A DNA stretch of 64,000 bases, from NCBI GenBank assembly GCA_022606425.2, contig JAHDVF020001337.1, forward strand, positions 299,563 through 363,562, written 5' to 3'. The notes under the pieces were generated by a model. The model worked only from the letters and a program-made list of their open reading frames with translations. It searched no databases and was not told the DNA's origin. Source of the DNA: Lepidostoma basale (Eukaryota > Arthropoda > Insecta > Trichoptera > Lepidostomatidae). The position numbers and the translations under genes are program-made. Below are positions 42,065 through 52,284 of the stretch, piece after piece (position 1 is the stretch's first letter; the number at the start of each line of letters is the position of its first letter).

Positions 42065-42600
42065 TAGTTAGTTAGATGACATTAAGTTTATTGTGAAAAA
42101 TGTTTCGTTCTGAATATTCGAAGCGAGATGATAGTTTGGTTATCCCGTTGTGGGCAGACGGCATGTTGTATTGTTACCCGCCGCGCCGGCTAATTCAGTA
42201 AGAATTCTCGTTTGGATGATCGCCAGTATGGCGCAAAGTAAACCAACGGCCGTAATATAATTAATTTAATTAAAATGTCGACAACAATGAAACACGGAAT
42301 AAAAGCGCCTGAAAATGGTTTCGAGTAATTAAAACAAATATTTTTTTTGTATTATATAAACACACGTTGCTTCGGAATTAAATGTAAAAAAGATTAGTTA
42401 TGGTCGCCGCTTCGGGATAAAGCATAAGTTTTTTTTATCCTAAATTAAATATGATTTATAGCCCCGCCATATTACGCTCGTTGTTGTACAATCACGTTCT
42501 GCTATGGTTGTTCTTTTTCGTATGGTCGCTATCATTATCACACTCTGGGGCACGCCTGCTTATCTAACGCAGTTTCGGTTTCTGTTGGCACCGTTTTTAT
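42065..42600. other. Unique DNA
   Basis: 42150-42260 and 42470-42560 are GC-richer (TTACCCGCCGCGCCGGC) and unique. No coding motif. Confidence 0.3.
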
Positions 42601-42604
42601 ACAC

Positions 42605-42955
42605 TAAGGTCAAAATATATGTCTAAAAGACAAAATAAGAAATAAAGAAATAAGACACCGAACAAAAGTCATAGACATAATGGACCTTGTCGCTAAGCAG
42701 AAATGACAGTAGGCAGGTCATGTCGCAAAACAGGGAACAGAGCGATGGGCACCCAGAGTCCTCAAATGGAGACCATGGGATAGAAAAAGAGGAGTGGGCT
42801 GGCTGACCGATCCAAAAACGATGGGCCGACGACATTATCCCTGTCGCGGGTAAAATGTGGCAAAGAAAACCCCAAGATAGAGCGGAGCGGAAGAAAACGG
42901 AGGAGGCCTATATCCAGCAGTGGAAAGATGGCTGAGGAAGAAGAAGAAGGTCAAA
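42605..42955 (+). mobile_element. Lin-E LINE, C-terminal fragment
   Basis: RTKVIDIMDLVAKQK, AGHVAKQGTERW, RVLKWRPWDRKRGVGW and the ending GGLYPAVER-like sequence from a shifted EAYIQQWKD, followed by GAAGAAGAAG. Several frameshifts. Confidence 0.8.
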
Positions 42956-43036
42956 ATATACAAAACCTGCGTAAGGCCTACATTGACATACGAGTATACC
43001 AGGTCGTATACCATTGAAACCAGAGCTGATACCACA

Positions 43037-43376
43037 AGAACAGCGGCTTAAGTGTAGGTGGCAGAGATGAAGACGCAGAGAACAATAGCGGAAAGAACTC
43101 TTCGAGATAGGGTGAGAAACATGGCTATCCGTGAATTCTGCGAGGTTATCTATAATAAATTATCAGATAGGGCAAACAACGCAGAAGGCACTGGGATGCG
43201 CACGTGCAGAGGATGGACCCCTTCAGAATCCCACTCGTTGTTATGCATCAGATCCTGTTGGCTACCGTTCCCCCGGAATACCGCCAAAGAGATGGAGGGA
43301 TAGCTGGGAGTCGACTTCCCTAGAGAGGCCAGTCTGAAGTACGGAAACAGACCAATGGTATTAAAGGAGAAGAATA
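43037..43376 (+). mobile_element. Lin-H LINE, C-terminal fragment
   Basis: The plus frame 43058-43303 includes RTIAERTLRDRVRNMAIREF, a form of the LRDR.RN..IR block common to these LINEs. After 43300 the 3' UTR GATAGCTGGGAGTCGACTTC ends with GGAGAAGAATAAG. The two other Lin-H copies in the window are 3' tips of the same sequence. Confidence 0.7.
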
Positions 43377-43379
43377 AGA

Positions 43380-44512
43380 TGTAGAGGACTGTTTTCAGAC
43401 CAAATAATTCGTACCCGCCGAATGTTATATTATAATATAAACATTTTATTTTAAATGGTCTTTGCATTACTTTATAACTGGATATTTATGATACTACCAA
43501 GCTTAAATATATATATTGAAAATTCATATAACGATCTATAACTCGTAGTCACACATTCCATGTAACATATATGACTATATGTTTGATTTCTTTTGCGTCA
43601 ACCCCCAAGAATAACTAACTGAAATCAAGAGTATTTTAGGGCATTCGATTTTTTCAATTATTACCCTTATTATACTCGTAATGTATTTTTTTTACTTGTC
43701 TTGTATTATGATGAAAAATTTGGCCAACATAGTGCCGTTTCCATGTGCTCCAGGTGTTGTTACAAAAAACGTAATCATAAATATGAATTGTTTAATGTAT
43801 GCTTAAAAAAATATTATAAGTATTCAAACGCTCCAATACTATCAAAGTATATGGTATATTACAGGACTAATGTATGTATTTTCCTTAACAGCGTTCGTAA
43901 AACAAAGCATTGTTCTCCAGTTTATGTTTTCGTTTAAGTAAAAACTTGAAGCAAATCGCCCCAAGTTTTGAACGCAGAACGTTCCGATAAGGGACCCTAA
44001 TACAAGGAAACGTTCTCACGTTCTCGAGTCCTGAATGAATTGGTCCTAACTAGGATGCTGGGGGCTGGGCGGGGGATTCGGAAGGGTAAGTAAAGAAGAA
44101 GGAACGCCTGATCAGCTGGGGTGGCCACGTGACCTACTTTCATCCCTTCCCAATAAAATAAGGGCTCATAAACCCTCCGGTTCAGGTGAGGGGAAGAACA
44201 AACTGTGAAGCGGAAATCTGATTTGTATGGCAGTATAGAACACTGGAAAATGTACCTTTACGACAATCAGCCTTTAATTCAACGAAACGTTTTTTATTTA
44301 TTTATCTGAATTACAGTATCACAATGCCTTTGGGTTTAACGGTATTTTTATATGCCTTTACCGCTATACATGACAATACTGAACGATCTTACAGGATACA
44401 AGTTTAAAGACGTATTGATTTTGTACACCATGTGTGTTTAATATTTACGATGTAACAAGGGTTTTTATTAAATAATTATAGAAGGACAACTAACAATCAG
44501 ATCAAATTAAAC
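43380..44512. other. Unique DNA
   Basis: 43970-44230 is GC-richer (CTGGGGGCTGGGCGGGGG, GGTGGCCACGTGACC) with a CACGTG E-box and not repeated here. The rest is AT-rich. No gene recognised. Confidence 0.3.
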
Positions 44513-44514
44513 GT

Positions 44515-44900
44515 TAATTTGTTTTTATTGTTTCTTGAAAAATGATGTAAAACTCTTCGGATGCCGGTCCACTCTCTCACGTTTTGCAGCCAGGACAACT
44601 GTCTCCTACGTATAAAAAGAGTACTGATTAATTATAACAGTTTATTGTTTCTTGAACAATGATGTTAAACTCTAAAGTAAATAATTAATACGAATGAAAT
44701 CGTCCGTTTTCTAGAAGTTTTATTATATTTTATGGGGATGACATGTTTCGCCTTTATTAGACATTTGATAATGCCTGAGAAGGACAAAGCATGTCATTCC
44801 CTTTAAATACTCGTATAATACAACTTCTAGAAAACTGATGTTTTTATTCGTATTAATTATTTATCAAATCATAATACACTCTGTTTTTACTATACAATTG
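44515..44900. repeat. Pal-A element next to a Lin-B/Pal-A chimera
   Basis: 44515-44550 is a Pal-A end, 44551-44622 is a Lin-B piece (minus), and 44636-44885 is a complete Pal-A with both arms (GACATGTTTCGCC and GACAAAGCATGTC). The Lin-B to Pal-A junction (AAAGAGTACTGATTAATTAT) is the same as at 36150. Confidence 0.8.
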
Positions 44901-45044
44901 TCCACTTTGAAATAACATAATCAATTTTTTTTTCATGAAACACTTGACACGCATTCAATTTACATATTTTAATTTTATAAACGATAAGAAAATTTATTGT
45001 ATTTTTTCAGGTTAGATTCTTAGAAAATACGGTGTAAAAAAAAT

Positions 45045-45175
45045 TGCTCGCTGGATTTGGACTATTATTATTCACCTTACTATAAAAATTGTCATAGATT
45101 AGCTACCTAGTCATGAGAATCATTAGATAAGAAACTTGGGTACTGCAAATGCGTTCAAATAACCTGTTTTATACA
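45045..45175 (+). mobile_element. SINE1, 3' part
   Basis: AGATTAGCTACCTAGTCATG and GCGTTCAAATAACCTGTTTTAT: body end plus second tail type. The tRNA head is missing. Confidence 0.6.
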
Positions 45176-45295
45176 AAAATGTGGAAATTGATGGGAAAAT
45201 ACCAAATTAATAAGATCCAAGTGGCATCCCAAGAACAAAAAAAGGTGTAAATAAATATTGCTGCAAAGCAATCCCTAGAATTGAAACTTAAATAT
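45175..45295. repeat. Dispersed repeat R1, second copy
   Basis: AATGTGGAAATTGATGGG, CCAAGTGGCATCCCAAGAAC and CAAAGCAATCCCTAGAATTG align with 29460-29610. Confidence 0.6.
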
Positions 45296-46000
45296 AGAGT
45301 TATTTAAAAATTAATAAATACAATTTATTTAATTTTATATTTGTAAATAGTATTGATTCTTTCAAATGATGGATATTTTTTTAACGATTTTATGGAATGA
45401 ACACAATCCTATCCACACAATCACGGTTTGCTTGTGCTGCTAAAATCCACATAAAAAAAACTTTACGCTTTTTACCCCTTTACGCAAAAAACGTAAAATT
45501 TTTCGAGTCATCAAAAGTAATGGTTCAGATTTTAGTACCTTGTCGCAATATTCTTTCTTGTCATCGAAAGTGGAGGGTATAAAATTTATATTAATAGGAG
45601 TGGGAGATGGGGGTTAAATATTGAAATTTATAGACTCGAGTGCAACTCGCGAGTTTTTTCTCCTCTGATTAATAATTTGTATAAAACGCTTTGAACGCGG
45701 GTAAGAATAACTTGAGAGCAAATCAGGTTATTAAGAACTCCACTTGTGAGGTAGAACGTAAATGTAAAAGGAATTTTTAAAGAAAACACATTATAAAACC
45801 TTTTGATGTTTCAGTGAATTAAATCTTATATTTAAATTGTATGAATAATGGTAATTGCTGCAAATGATTCCACTCAAGATGGATTCTACTTTGAGATGTT
45901 TCAAATCTTAAATTGTGCTTATGATCTTAAGTCTCCTTACAATTTCTCTCTATTATGCCTTATGTCGACTGTTTAGCAGAAAATGCACATGTATAATATT
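45296..46000. other. AT-rich DNA
   Basis: No recognised gene. 45005-45025 has TATTTTTTCAG then GTTAGA, a weaker cousin of the abutting splice sites at 3877 and 60825. Confidence 0.35.
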
Positions 46001-46002
46001 CC

Positions 46003-46155
46003 ATATTAACAATTATTAGCGTGATGCGCGTGCATGACACGATGTATGAATGTTGAGGAAGCGAGAGAAATATGTCCGAAAGAAAAGTGTGGCAGTCCAT
46101 TCTTTCTATCTACCCCTTTAGGACGACGGCGTAATGGATAGTTAGTTAGTTGAAA
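46003..46155 (+). mobile_element. Lin-A LINE, 3' tip
   Basis: CGCGTGCATGACACGATGTA, GTTGAGGAAGCGAGAGAAAT and TGTGGCAGTCCATTCTTTCT, ending GATAGTTAGTTAGTT. Codes for RACMTRCMNVEEAREIC before a frameshift. Confidence 0.85.
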
Positions 46156-46324
46156 TTATTACACTGATATGACCCTAATTACTGTGTGGTTCGGCATATT
46201 TTTTTTTGCACCAACTACAATGTCAAGCTAGATTATACTAGACTATACATTATACGAAACAATATTTTAAATTAATAAATAAATAATAATAATAAATAAT
46301 TTAGATAAACTAAAGACGTAAACA

Positions 46325-46965
46325 CAGTGGATTCCCATAAACAATTTTTTTATGAATTAAAACACTGTTTTTCCTTTTTGAGTTTATTTTTCTCAACATG
46401 TTTCGAAGACTTTACACCCACATCATCGGGAGAACGAAGTACACAGAGAGTTTATATCGTGTATGATAGAGTGTCGAATGAAAGTATAAGAAGTGAATGC
46501 GGTGCGAATGATGGTGTCATGAACAAAATAATGAAAGGATCATTAAGATGGTTTGGACATATGGAAAGAATGAATGAAGAAAGAATGGTAAAAAAATTAT
46601 ATGTTAATGATGTAATTGGAACCAGAAATATAGGAAGACCGAAGGAAACGTGGCACGATCAAATAAATCAAAAATTGAATGTCGGCCATGTGAGGAGTCA
46701 GAGAAATCGACGCGCGTGCATGACACGATGTATGAATGTTGAGGAAGCGAGAGTATTATGTCAGGAAAGAAAGGTGTGGCAGTCCATTCTTTCTGCCTAC
46801 CCTTTCGGGGAGACGGCGTGATGGTTAATTAGTTAGTTAGTTAGTTTATATCGTTTTCCCGATGATGAAGGGATCTACAGCCTTCGAAGTAAAAGAGAAA
46901 ACATGAAAAATAAAGTTACAAGTGGAAAAAACAGTGTTTTAATTCATAAAAAAAATCGTAATTAC
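46325..46965. repeat. Pal-B element split by Lin-A
   Basis: Left arm 46330-46460 (TTCTCAACATGTTTCGAAGAC) and right arm 46843-46960 (GATGATGAAGGGATC, CATAAAAAAAATCG). The Lin-A insertion sits exactly in the loop with a 12 bp target-site duplication. Confidence 0.9.
46461..46842 (+). mobile_element. Lin-A LINE, C-terminal fragment with 12 bp TSD
   Basis: AGTTTATATCGT at 46449-46460 and 46843-46854 flanks the insert. The coding part is uninterrupted: YDRVSNESIRSECGANDGVM, RWFGHMERMNEERMVKKLY, GRPKETWHDQINQKL, SQRNRRACMTRCMNVEEAR and SILSAYPFGETA, stop, then the GTTAATTAGTTAGTTAGTT tail. It shows the true 3' end and truncation style of Lin-A and is likely among the youngest copies. Confidence 0.95.
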
Positions 46966-47059
46966 ACATTCTACACTATTCAAAAAGGACTTTTATTGAG
47001 ACTCCTTCTTCATATATTTTTATACATTAAAAAAGCAAGTTGATGATGCATAGATTCTA

Positions 47060-47205
47060 TAGGTCGGTATAGATAGCTGATGAAACCATTTAATAATACC
47101 TTAGCAAGGTGAAACATGTCATTTCCATAAAATAAAATAATACTTTTTTTATTGTCATATCATTTCTATAAAAATGTGTTTTCATACGTATTAACGAACG
47201 TTTAA
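47060..47205. repeat. Pal-A, one arm
   Basis: ATAATACCTTAGCAAGGTG then AAACATGTCATTTCC. Here the inner hairpin is ACCT/AGGT instead of GCCT/AGGC, a paired change. Confidence 0.7.
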
Positions 47206-47290
47206 TTTTATTTGTTTGTTTATACTACCAATTCGTTTCGCTCCTACCAGAACATGTCAAGGTAGTAAAATTAATATTTGATCACAATAC
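47205..47290. repeat. Pal-E half element
   Basis: CCAATTCGTTTCGCTCCTACC, AGAACATGTCAAGG: one diverged Pal-E arm. Confidence 0.5.
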
Positions 47291-47299
47291 CAACAACAA

Positions 47300-47430
47300 C
47301 TAACCATCACGCCGTTTTACCGAAAAGGTAGGCAGAGTTTAAGGACCACCATATAACTCTATCCTGAGACACCATTCACACATTCACACATCGATTCTTT
47401 CGACATCAAACATGACCAACCTTCAAAATG
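47300..47430 (-). mobile_element. Lin-A LINE, 3' tip
   Basis: CAACAACTAACCATCACGCC, GTTTTACCGAAAAGGTAGGC then diverged sequence. Tail and final codons only. Confidence 0.7.
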
Positions 47431-47615
47431 ATAATGTCCTAGAAATGGAAATACATATGAAATTGGCGTTTTGTATGGTAGGAACACAAAGCTGATTTTT
47501 TTAATTCTACTATAAGAGAGAAAAATACACTGCTCTCTTAATATGGAAAATTCTTTAAAACGTAGTTTTTCTATTATATTTAATATTTGATACGAAGTGG
47601 AACATCTATATAGAA

Positions 47616-47993
47616 CTTACTTAATTCCTATGGCCGTACAACTTTTGAAGAGTTTTAGCCTCCTTGATGATTTTTCGCCAACCTCCTCGATCCTGCGCCT
47701 TTTGCTCCCAGCTGTCCGATTCGCCCAACCTAGCCAGGTCAGCCAGAACATTGTCCATTAGGCGCTGTTTAGGCCTTTCTAGAGGTCTGAATCCAGTCAG
47801 TCTAGACGCGTACAGGGTCTTGATTGCTCTCGTCTCTTCGGCTCGGCATACGTGCCCAATCCATGCTAGGCGACCGGCTCTCACCCTGCTCGTTATAAGA
47901 GACTGCTGGGTCATCGTGCGGATCTCTTGGTTGGTCCTATGCCTCCAAGTTCCCGCTGCAACATCGGGTCTAGGTTCCAGGATCGTTCTTAGT
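47616..47993 (-). mobile_element. Lin-F LINE, 5'-truncated, with 12 bp TSD
   Basis: ATCTATATAGAA occurs at 47604-47615 and 47994-48005. The minus frame 47621-47914 reads MTQQSLITSRVRAGRLAWIG, HVCRAEETRAIKTLYASRL, TGFRPLERPKQRLMDNVLA, RLGESDSWEQKAQDRGGW, an uninterrupted C-terminus. Sister copy at 29905-30353. Confidence 0.95.
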
Positions 47994-48009
47994 ATCTATA
48001 TAGAAACAA

Positions 48010-48640
48010 TACTTAATAGGTATCCCGTCACGTGGACACTCGGAATGTTAATTTTGAATGTAATTATTTAAAGGGGAAAAACATAAACAATGCTTTAAAA
48101 AAATTACGTACTGACGATCTTAAGCTCTTGTAGGTTCACTCAATCATTGTTATATTAAACTTGTATACTAATTTTTTAACCAAATATCATGTAATAAATC
48201 ATTATATTAGGTCAATTTAAAAAGTTGATTGCATAAAATTTTGTTACGGGTACTCATTGAGGTCCTTCTAAGGCAATAAGATTTCCCAGGCTCCGAGGGG
48301 ATTGCTGAAGGGACGTGACAGTTTTGGCGGGAAACCGGACTGATTATTTTCCAAATTTCAATTCTCAACAGAAAACTGTTTCGAAAAAGGGTCCAAAACA
48401 AAAGACGCGTTGGGAATCCGTAATGCTTTTGTTTCTCAAGGAAAATACACGAATATCCGTGTTGGTGGGTATCATAATGCCTTGAACATACTTTATGAAT
48501 AATACACATGTATTTTCATATTTCAACAGTACAGCGGTTTATATTATCGATCGTATCAATCTAAAATATTTGAAAATCATGTTTTCGCTATCCTTCACTT
48601 TTAAGTGAGGAGTAGTTCGAGAACTTTTTAAATATCCAAT
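48010..48640. other. Unique DNA
   Basis: 48240-48420 is GC-richer (CAGGCTCCGAGGGGATTGC), unique, with no domain in the open minus frame. Confidence 0.3.
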
Positions 48641-48644
48641 TAAA

Positions 48645-49160
48645 CTTATGAAAACATCTATTTTCTAGAAGATTTATTATATTTTATGTTAATGAGATCC
48701 TTCGCCTTTCTTTTTCTTCTACAAGTGCCCTGTCAGGTTCCTCCAACGTTGGCGAACACCTCGGCGAATCTCTCTCTGTCCTGCGCCCCTCGGAACAGTT
48801 CCTCCACACTTCGGATGCCGGTCCACTCCCTTATGTTTGGCAGCCAGGACGTCTGTCTCCTACCGGGTCCTCGGCGTCCCTCAATTTTCTCCTCCAATAT
48901 CAGTTGGAAAAGGTGGTACTTTTCCCTACACAGCACATGACCCAGATGTGAAATCTTCCAAACCTTGATAGTTGACAACAGCTCTCTGTTGACTCGCTAT
49001 TGGTAACCATGTCCGTCCAGGGGATTCTGAGCTTTTGGTGAACATTCTAAGGAAATTTTATCAAATGTCATTCCCATAAAATATGAACGTTTTCATTTAT
49101 ATTATTAAACAAAATATATTAAGTTTATTTTTATCACTGTTCAAGAAACAATCAATAATT
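48645..49160. repeat. Pal-A element split by Lin-B
   Basis: Left part 48645-48705 (TATTTTCTAGAAGATTTATT, TTCGCCTTTC), right part 49035-49155 (TTATCAAATGTCATTCCCAT, TGTTCAAGAAACAAT). The Lin-B insert (minus) spans about 48710-49030 and reads IKVWKISHLGHVLCREKYHL, RRQTSWLPNIREWTGIRSVE and ELFRGAQDRERFAEVFANVG. Confidence 0.8.
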
Positions 49161-49164
49161 TCAT

Positions 49165-49735
49165 GTCTGTTTTGATATTAAATCATATTAAAAAATTTTA
49201 AGTCTTTTAATTTGTAATTAAAGATCTGCCATCGTCTTTAAGAGTCAGATCTTTCTTTCATTAGTCAATTGTTCAAAAAAAGAAGAGTAAATATTTTGTA
49301 AGAATGCGCTTTTCATTTCGTTTTTTGTTGTAATAATATATCTTATTTTTTCATCTGTGGATACAAGAAAATGTTTATGTATTAAAAAAAACTATCCCAT
49401 TCAAGATATTTTATAATTAGAAGCACATTTTCAAGATTCTTTGATCATTATCTATTGGATGCTTGTACCGGGTAGTGTCAGTCATCGCAAGATTTAAATA
49501 GACGTTTAATTTATTAGTTGTGTACCTTCTGGGGTTGTTTACATGTGAAGCAACGACCGCTGATAGATAAATACTGTAACGTGTTAATCTAAATCCCGCA
49601 TGGTGAATACGTCAAATTATTATGTTAAAACTGCATAAATATTATAGCAACAACACCTTCGATTGTAAACAGTTGCATAATCTCTCAATAACAAAAACAG
49701 TTCTTCATAACATTTGAAAGAATTTTTTTTAATAC
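49165..49735. other. AT-rich DNA
   Basis: No recognised gene or repeat. Confidence 0.35.
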
Positions 49736-49737
49736 TT

Positions 49738-50345
49738 CAGTTTTCCCCAACGTTGGCATTCAATGCAGCAAAGACATCTCGGCCCTGCGCCACTTGGAAC
49801 AGGTTCTGAACTCTTGTTATTCCTGTTCACTCTTTGATGTTCCGCAGCCAGGACAGCTGCCTTCTACCAACTCCCCGACGTCCCTCCACTTTACCCATTA
49901 ATATCAGTCGAAGGAGGTGCTATTTTTCTCCCCTTAGCATAGAGACCCAGATATGAGACCTTTCTAACTTACATACTCGACAACAGCTCTTTACTGTCTC
50001 TGTCTGTATTACTGACCTATCAGTTCACGGTATACGGAGCATTCTGCGGTATATCCACATCTCAAACACCTCCAACTGGTTCATTACATTCACTTTTAAA
50101 GAATAGGTTTCACAGCCATATGGTAGAACAGACCATATATAACATTTAATCATTCTTTATCGGAGTTCTAAGTAAAGATTATCGTTGCAAAAGAAAGGTC
50201 TCATTTTATTAAATGCAACTCGTGCAACTTCAATTCTGCATTTTATTCAATTTCCGGGTCAAGTGCTTTAGTAATAATGCTGCCAAGGTATTTAAATTAG
50301 TCGACCATTTCAACATTCGCACCATTCTTTGCAGAGTGGATGAAG
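49738..50345 (-). mobile_element. Lin-B LINE, C-terminal fragment
   Basis: Collinear with 10395-11012, from CCCAACGTTGGCATTCAATG to CTCGTGCAACTTCAATTCTG, with more frameshifts and small deletions (for example around 49990). Codes for broken RQLSWLRNIKEW and YGCETYSL-type blocks. Confidence 0.85.
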
Positions 50346-50439
50346 AATTTTTTATACTACTTTATTTTAAAATTAAATTGTACAAATGTAATATTTGATA
50401 TACTTTTCTTCCATAGAAATGCTACCGAAAAAATGATAG

Positions 50440-50945
50440 TTTAAATTAAATCGACTGTTTTCTAGAAATTAATTAATTCGAATAAAAACGAATGTTTTCT
50501 AGAGGTATTATTATATTTTATGGGAATGAGATGGTTCGCCTTTCTAAGACAATGTCAAACTGATAAAGGTCAAACATGTCATACCCATAAAAAAATAATA
50601 TACATTTATAAAATTTCTAGAAAAAAAAAACTTTTTATTCGTATTAATTATTTAATATGGAGTTTTACATCTTCTTCTTCTTCTTCTCAGTCGTATTTCT
50701 CATGATTGAGGGTCGTGTCTATCCTGTAAACCATTGACCATTGCACGCCATGCACTTCTGTCACACGTCAGTCTCCAGGCTGCAGCTAATGAGAAATCAG
50801 TCAGATCCCGGATTAGATCGGACCAGCAGCTCAGTGTTCGTCCCTGTGGTCGCCTTCCCTCCACTTTGCACGTGATGACGAGCTTTTCAAGGTTGTCCAT
50901 CAATGTAAGTTTTACATCAATGTTCATGAAACTATGAATTAAATA
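50440..50945. repeat. Pal-A element split by Lin-G
   Basis: Arms at 50460-50600 (TTATGGGAATGAGATGG, CAAACATGTCATACCC), then GTATTAATTATTTAATATGG up to 50671, resuming at 50908 and ending about 50932. The Lin-G insert lies in the outer end. Confidence 0.85.
50672..50907 (-). mobile_element. Lin-G LINE, 3' end with 11 bp TSD
   Basis: AGTTTTACATC at 50661-50671 and 50908-50918 flanks the insert. The minus frame 50700-50927 reads CKVEGRRPQGRTLSCWSDLI, RDLTDFSLAAAWRLTCDRSA and WRAMVNGLQ, the typical GRRP...WSD.I...W...R..WR C-terminus of an RTE-like LINE. (CTT)n tail on the plus strand. Confidence 0.95.
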
Positions 50946-51009
50946 TTACCAATATGATAATTGATTGGATTATATACTTTTTTTAATTCATGTATTTGAC
51001 TGTATCGAG

Positions 51010-51806
51010 CACGTCCTTTAAGTCCAATTACTGTTCACAATTTGTGTTAAGATATTATATTGATTTTCTTATGTTGATAGATAGCTAATCTATCGCCATT
51101 TTATTAAGTCTCGTGAATTCTACACCATCATCATTCATCATCAGCCGTCTGTCATCGACTGCTGAATGTAGGCCTCTCCCAAAGCCCGCCACCGCCTCCT
51201 ATCCATTGTCGCTCCCATCCATCCATTTCCAGCAATCCTCTTCAGATCGTCGGTCCAGCGGGCAGGGGGATGTCCAAATCTACGGAATCCCGTACGCGGT
51301 CTCCACTCCAGATCCCGTCTTCCCTATCGGCTGTCGGTTCTCCGACAGATATGGCCAGCCCACCGCCACTTCAGCCCGCCTATCCATAGAGCCACCTCAG
51401 TCACCTTGGTTTGTTGTCAAATAAATTCGTTTCTAAATCTGTCCCTCAAGGTTATTCCAAGCATGGCTCTTTCCATGGCATGCTGGGCAACCTTGAATCT
51501 GTAGACTAGACCTTTTGCCAATGTCCACGTCTCGGCTCCGTACGTCATGACTGGCAAAACGCACTGGTTGAAGACTTTAGTCTTGAGGCATTGTGGTATT
51601 TTGGAAGTGAGAACATGACGTAATTTCCAAAGGCTGCCCAACCCAACTGAATTATTCGGTCGGCTTCTTTCTCGAAATTGTTTCGTCCTAATTGTATGAT
51701 TTGGCCAATTCTACACCAGATCAAAGATAATGTGACAATCACATTGCGATCGCCGGAAATCTCGAGACCTACGGTGTAGCAGTCATGGCTCTTGCCACGA
51801 AATTCG
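51010..51806 (-). mobile_element. SINE1 split by Lin-D
   Basis: SINE1 tail and body at 51010-51127 (AGATAGCTAATCTATCGCC), continuing at 51707-51806 (CCAGATCAAAGATAATGTG, ATCGCCGGAAATCTCGAG). Second tail type (TCCAATTACTGTTCACAA). Confidence 0.9.
51128..51706 (-). mobile_element. Lin-D LINE, C-terminal fragment with 12 bp TSD
   Basis: AATTCTACACCA at 51116-51127 and 51707-51718 brackets the insert. The minus frame 51417-51641 opens MGSLWKLRHVLTSKIPQCL and continues VFNQCVLPVMTYGAETWTLA, MERAMLGITLRDRFRNEFI. Downstream codons for RWAGHICRRTD and LEWRPRTGFRR follow after a frameshift. Very similar to 16123-16675, including the (CAT)n tail. Confidence 0.95.
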
Positions 51807-51879
51807 TTTTTATTAACTTTCTGGAACGACCGAAATATTTTAGCTATTTGACAACAAACAAATAAATAACATAAGTTTT

Positions 51880-52080
51880 TTTTATTTATATACTCGTATT
51901 AAAATACGGAACAGCTGTTTCGTCAAAGGATGTTGCCACAACACCTGATGATACCAACATCGGTTGGGGAAACCGCGAAACTCAAAAAGAAAATAATAAA
52001 AATTGTGATTTCATAACAGTCTTATGAATTTTAACAGTTAATAATGTTTAAGTATCATAGTGTTTCTTCCGAAACAATGG
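51880..52080. repeat. Pal-D element, short
   Basis: GGAACAGCTGTTTCGTCAAAG, then ACCTGATGATACCAACATCG and the degraded second arm GGGGAAACCGCG, with the outer AACAGTTAATAATGTTTAAG end. Confidence 0.65.
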
Positions 52081-52109
52081 ATTTATTTAATATATACTTA
52101 AAAACTAAA

Positions 52110-52275
52110 TAATGAAAATAAAAAAATTTATTAAGAATTTTTCTATGTTTATTTTTAGTGTAAAATCTACTTATTGATTTTACACTAAAAATAAACATAG
52201 AAAAATTCTTAATAAATTTTTTTATTTTCATTATTTACAATGAACTTCTACCAAGAAATTTCAATCAACAACAAA
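52110..52275. repeat. Pal-L, perfect palindrome
   Basis: AAAATTTATTAAGAATTTTTC through TTTTAGTGTAAAATC and its exact complement fill 52118-52222 with almost no loop (ACTTATTG). Outer parts match 29640-29760. No hammerhead-like boxes seen. Confidence 0.85.
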
Positions 52276-52284
52276 AATACTTAA

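Noticed and set aside
45005..45025. Third abutting splice-like site TTTTTTCAG/GTTAGA
   Set aside because: The donor half departs from GTAAGT, so it does not meet the ratchet-point pattern.
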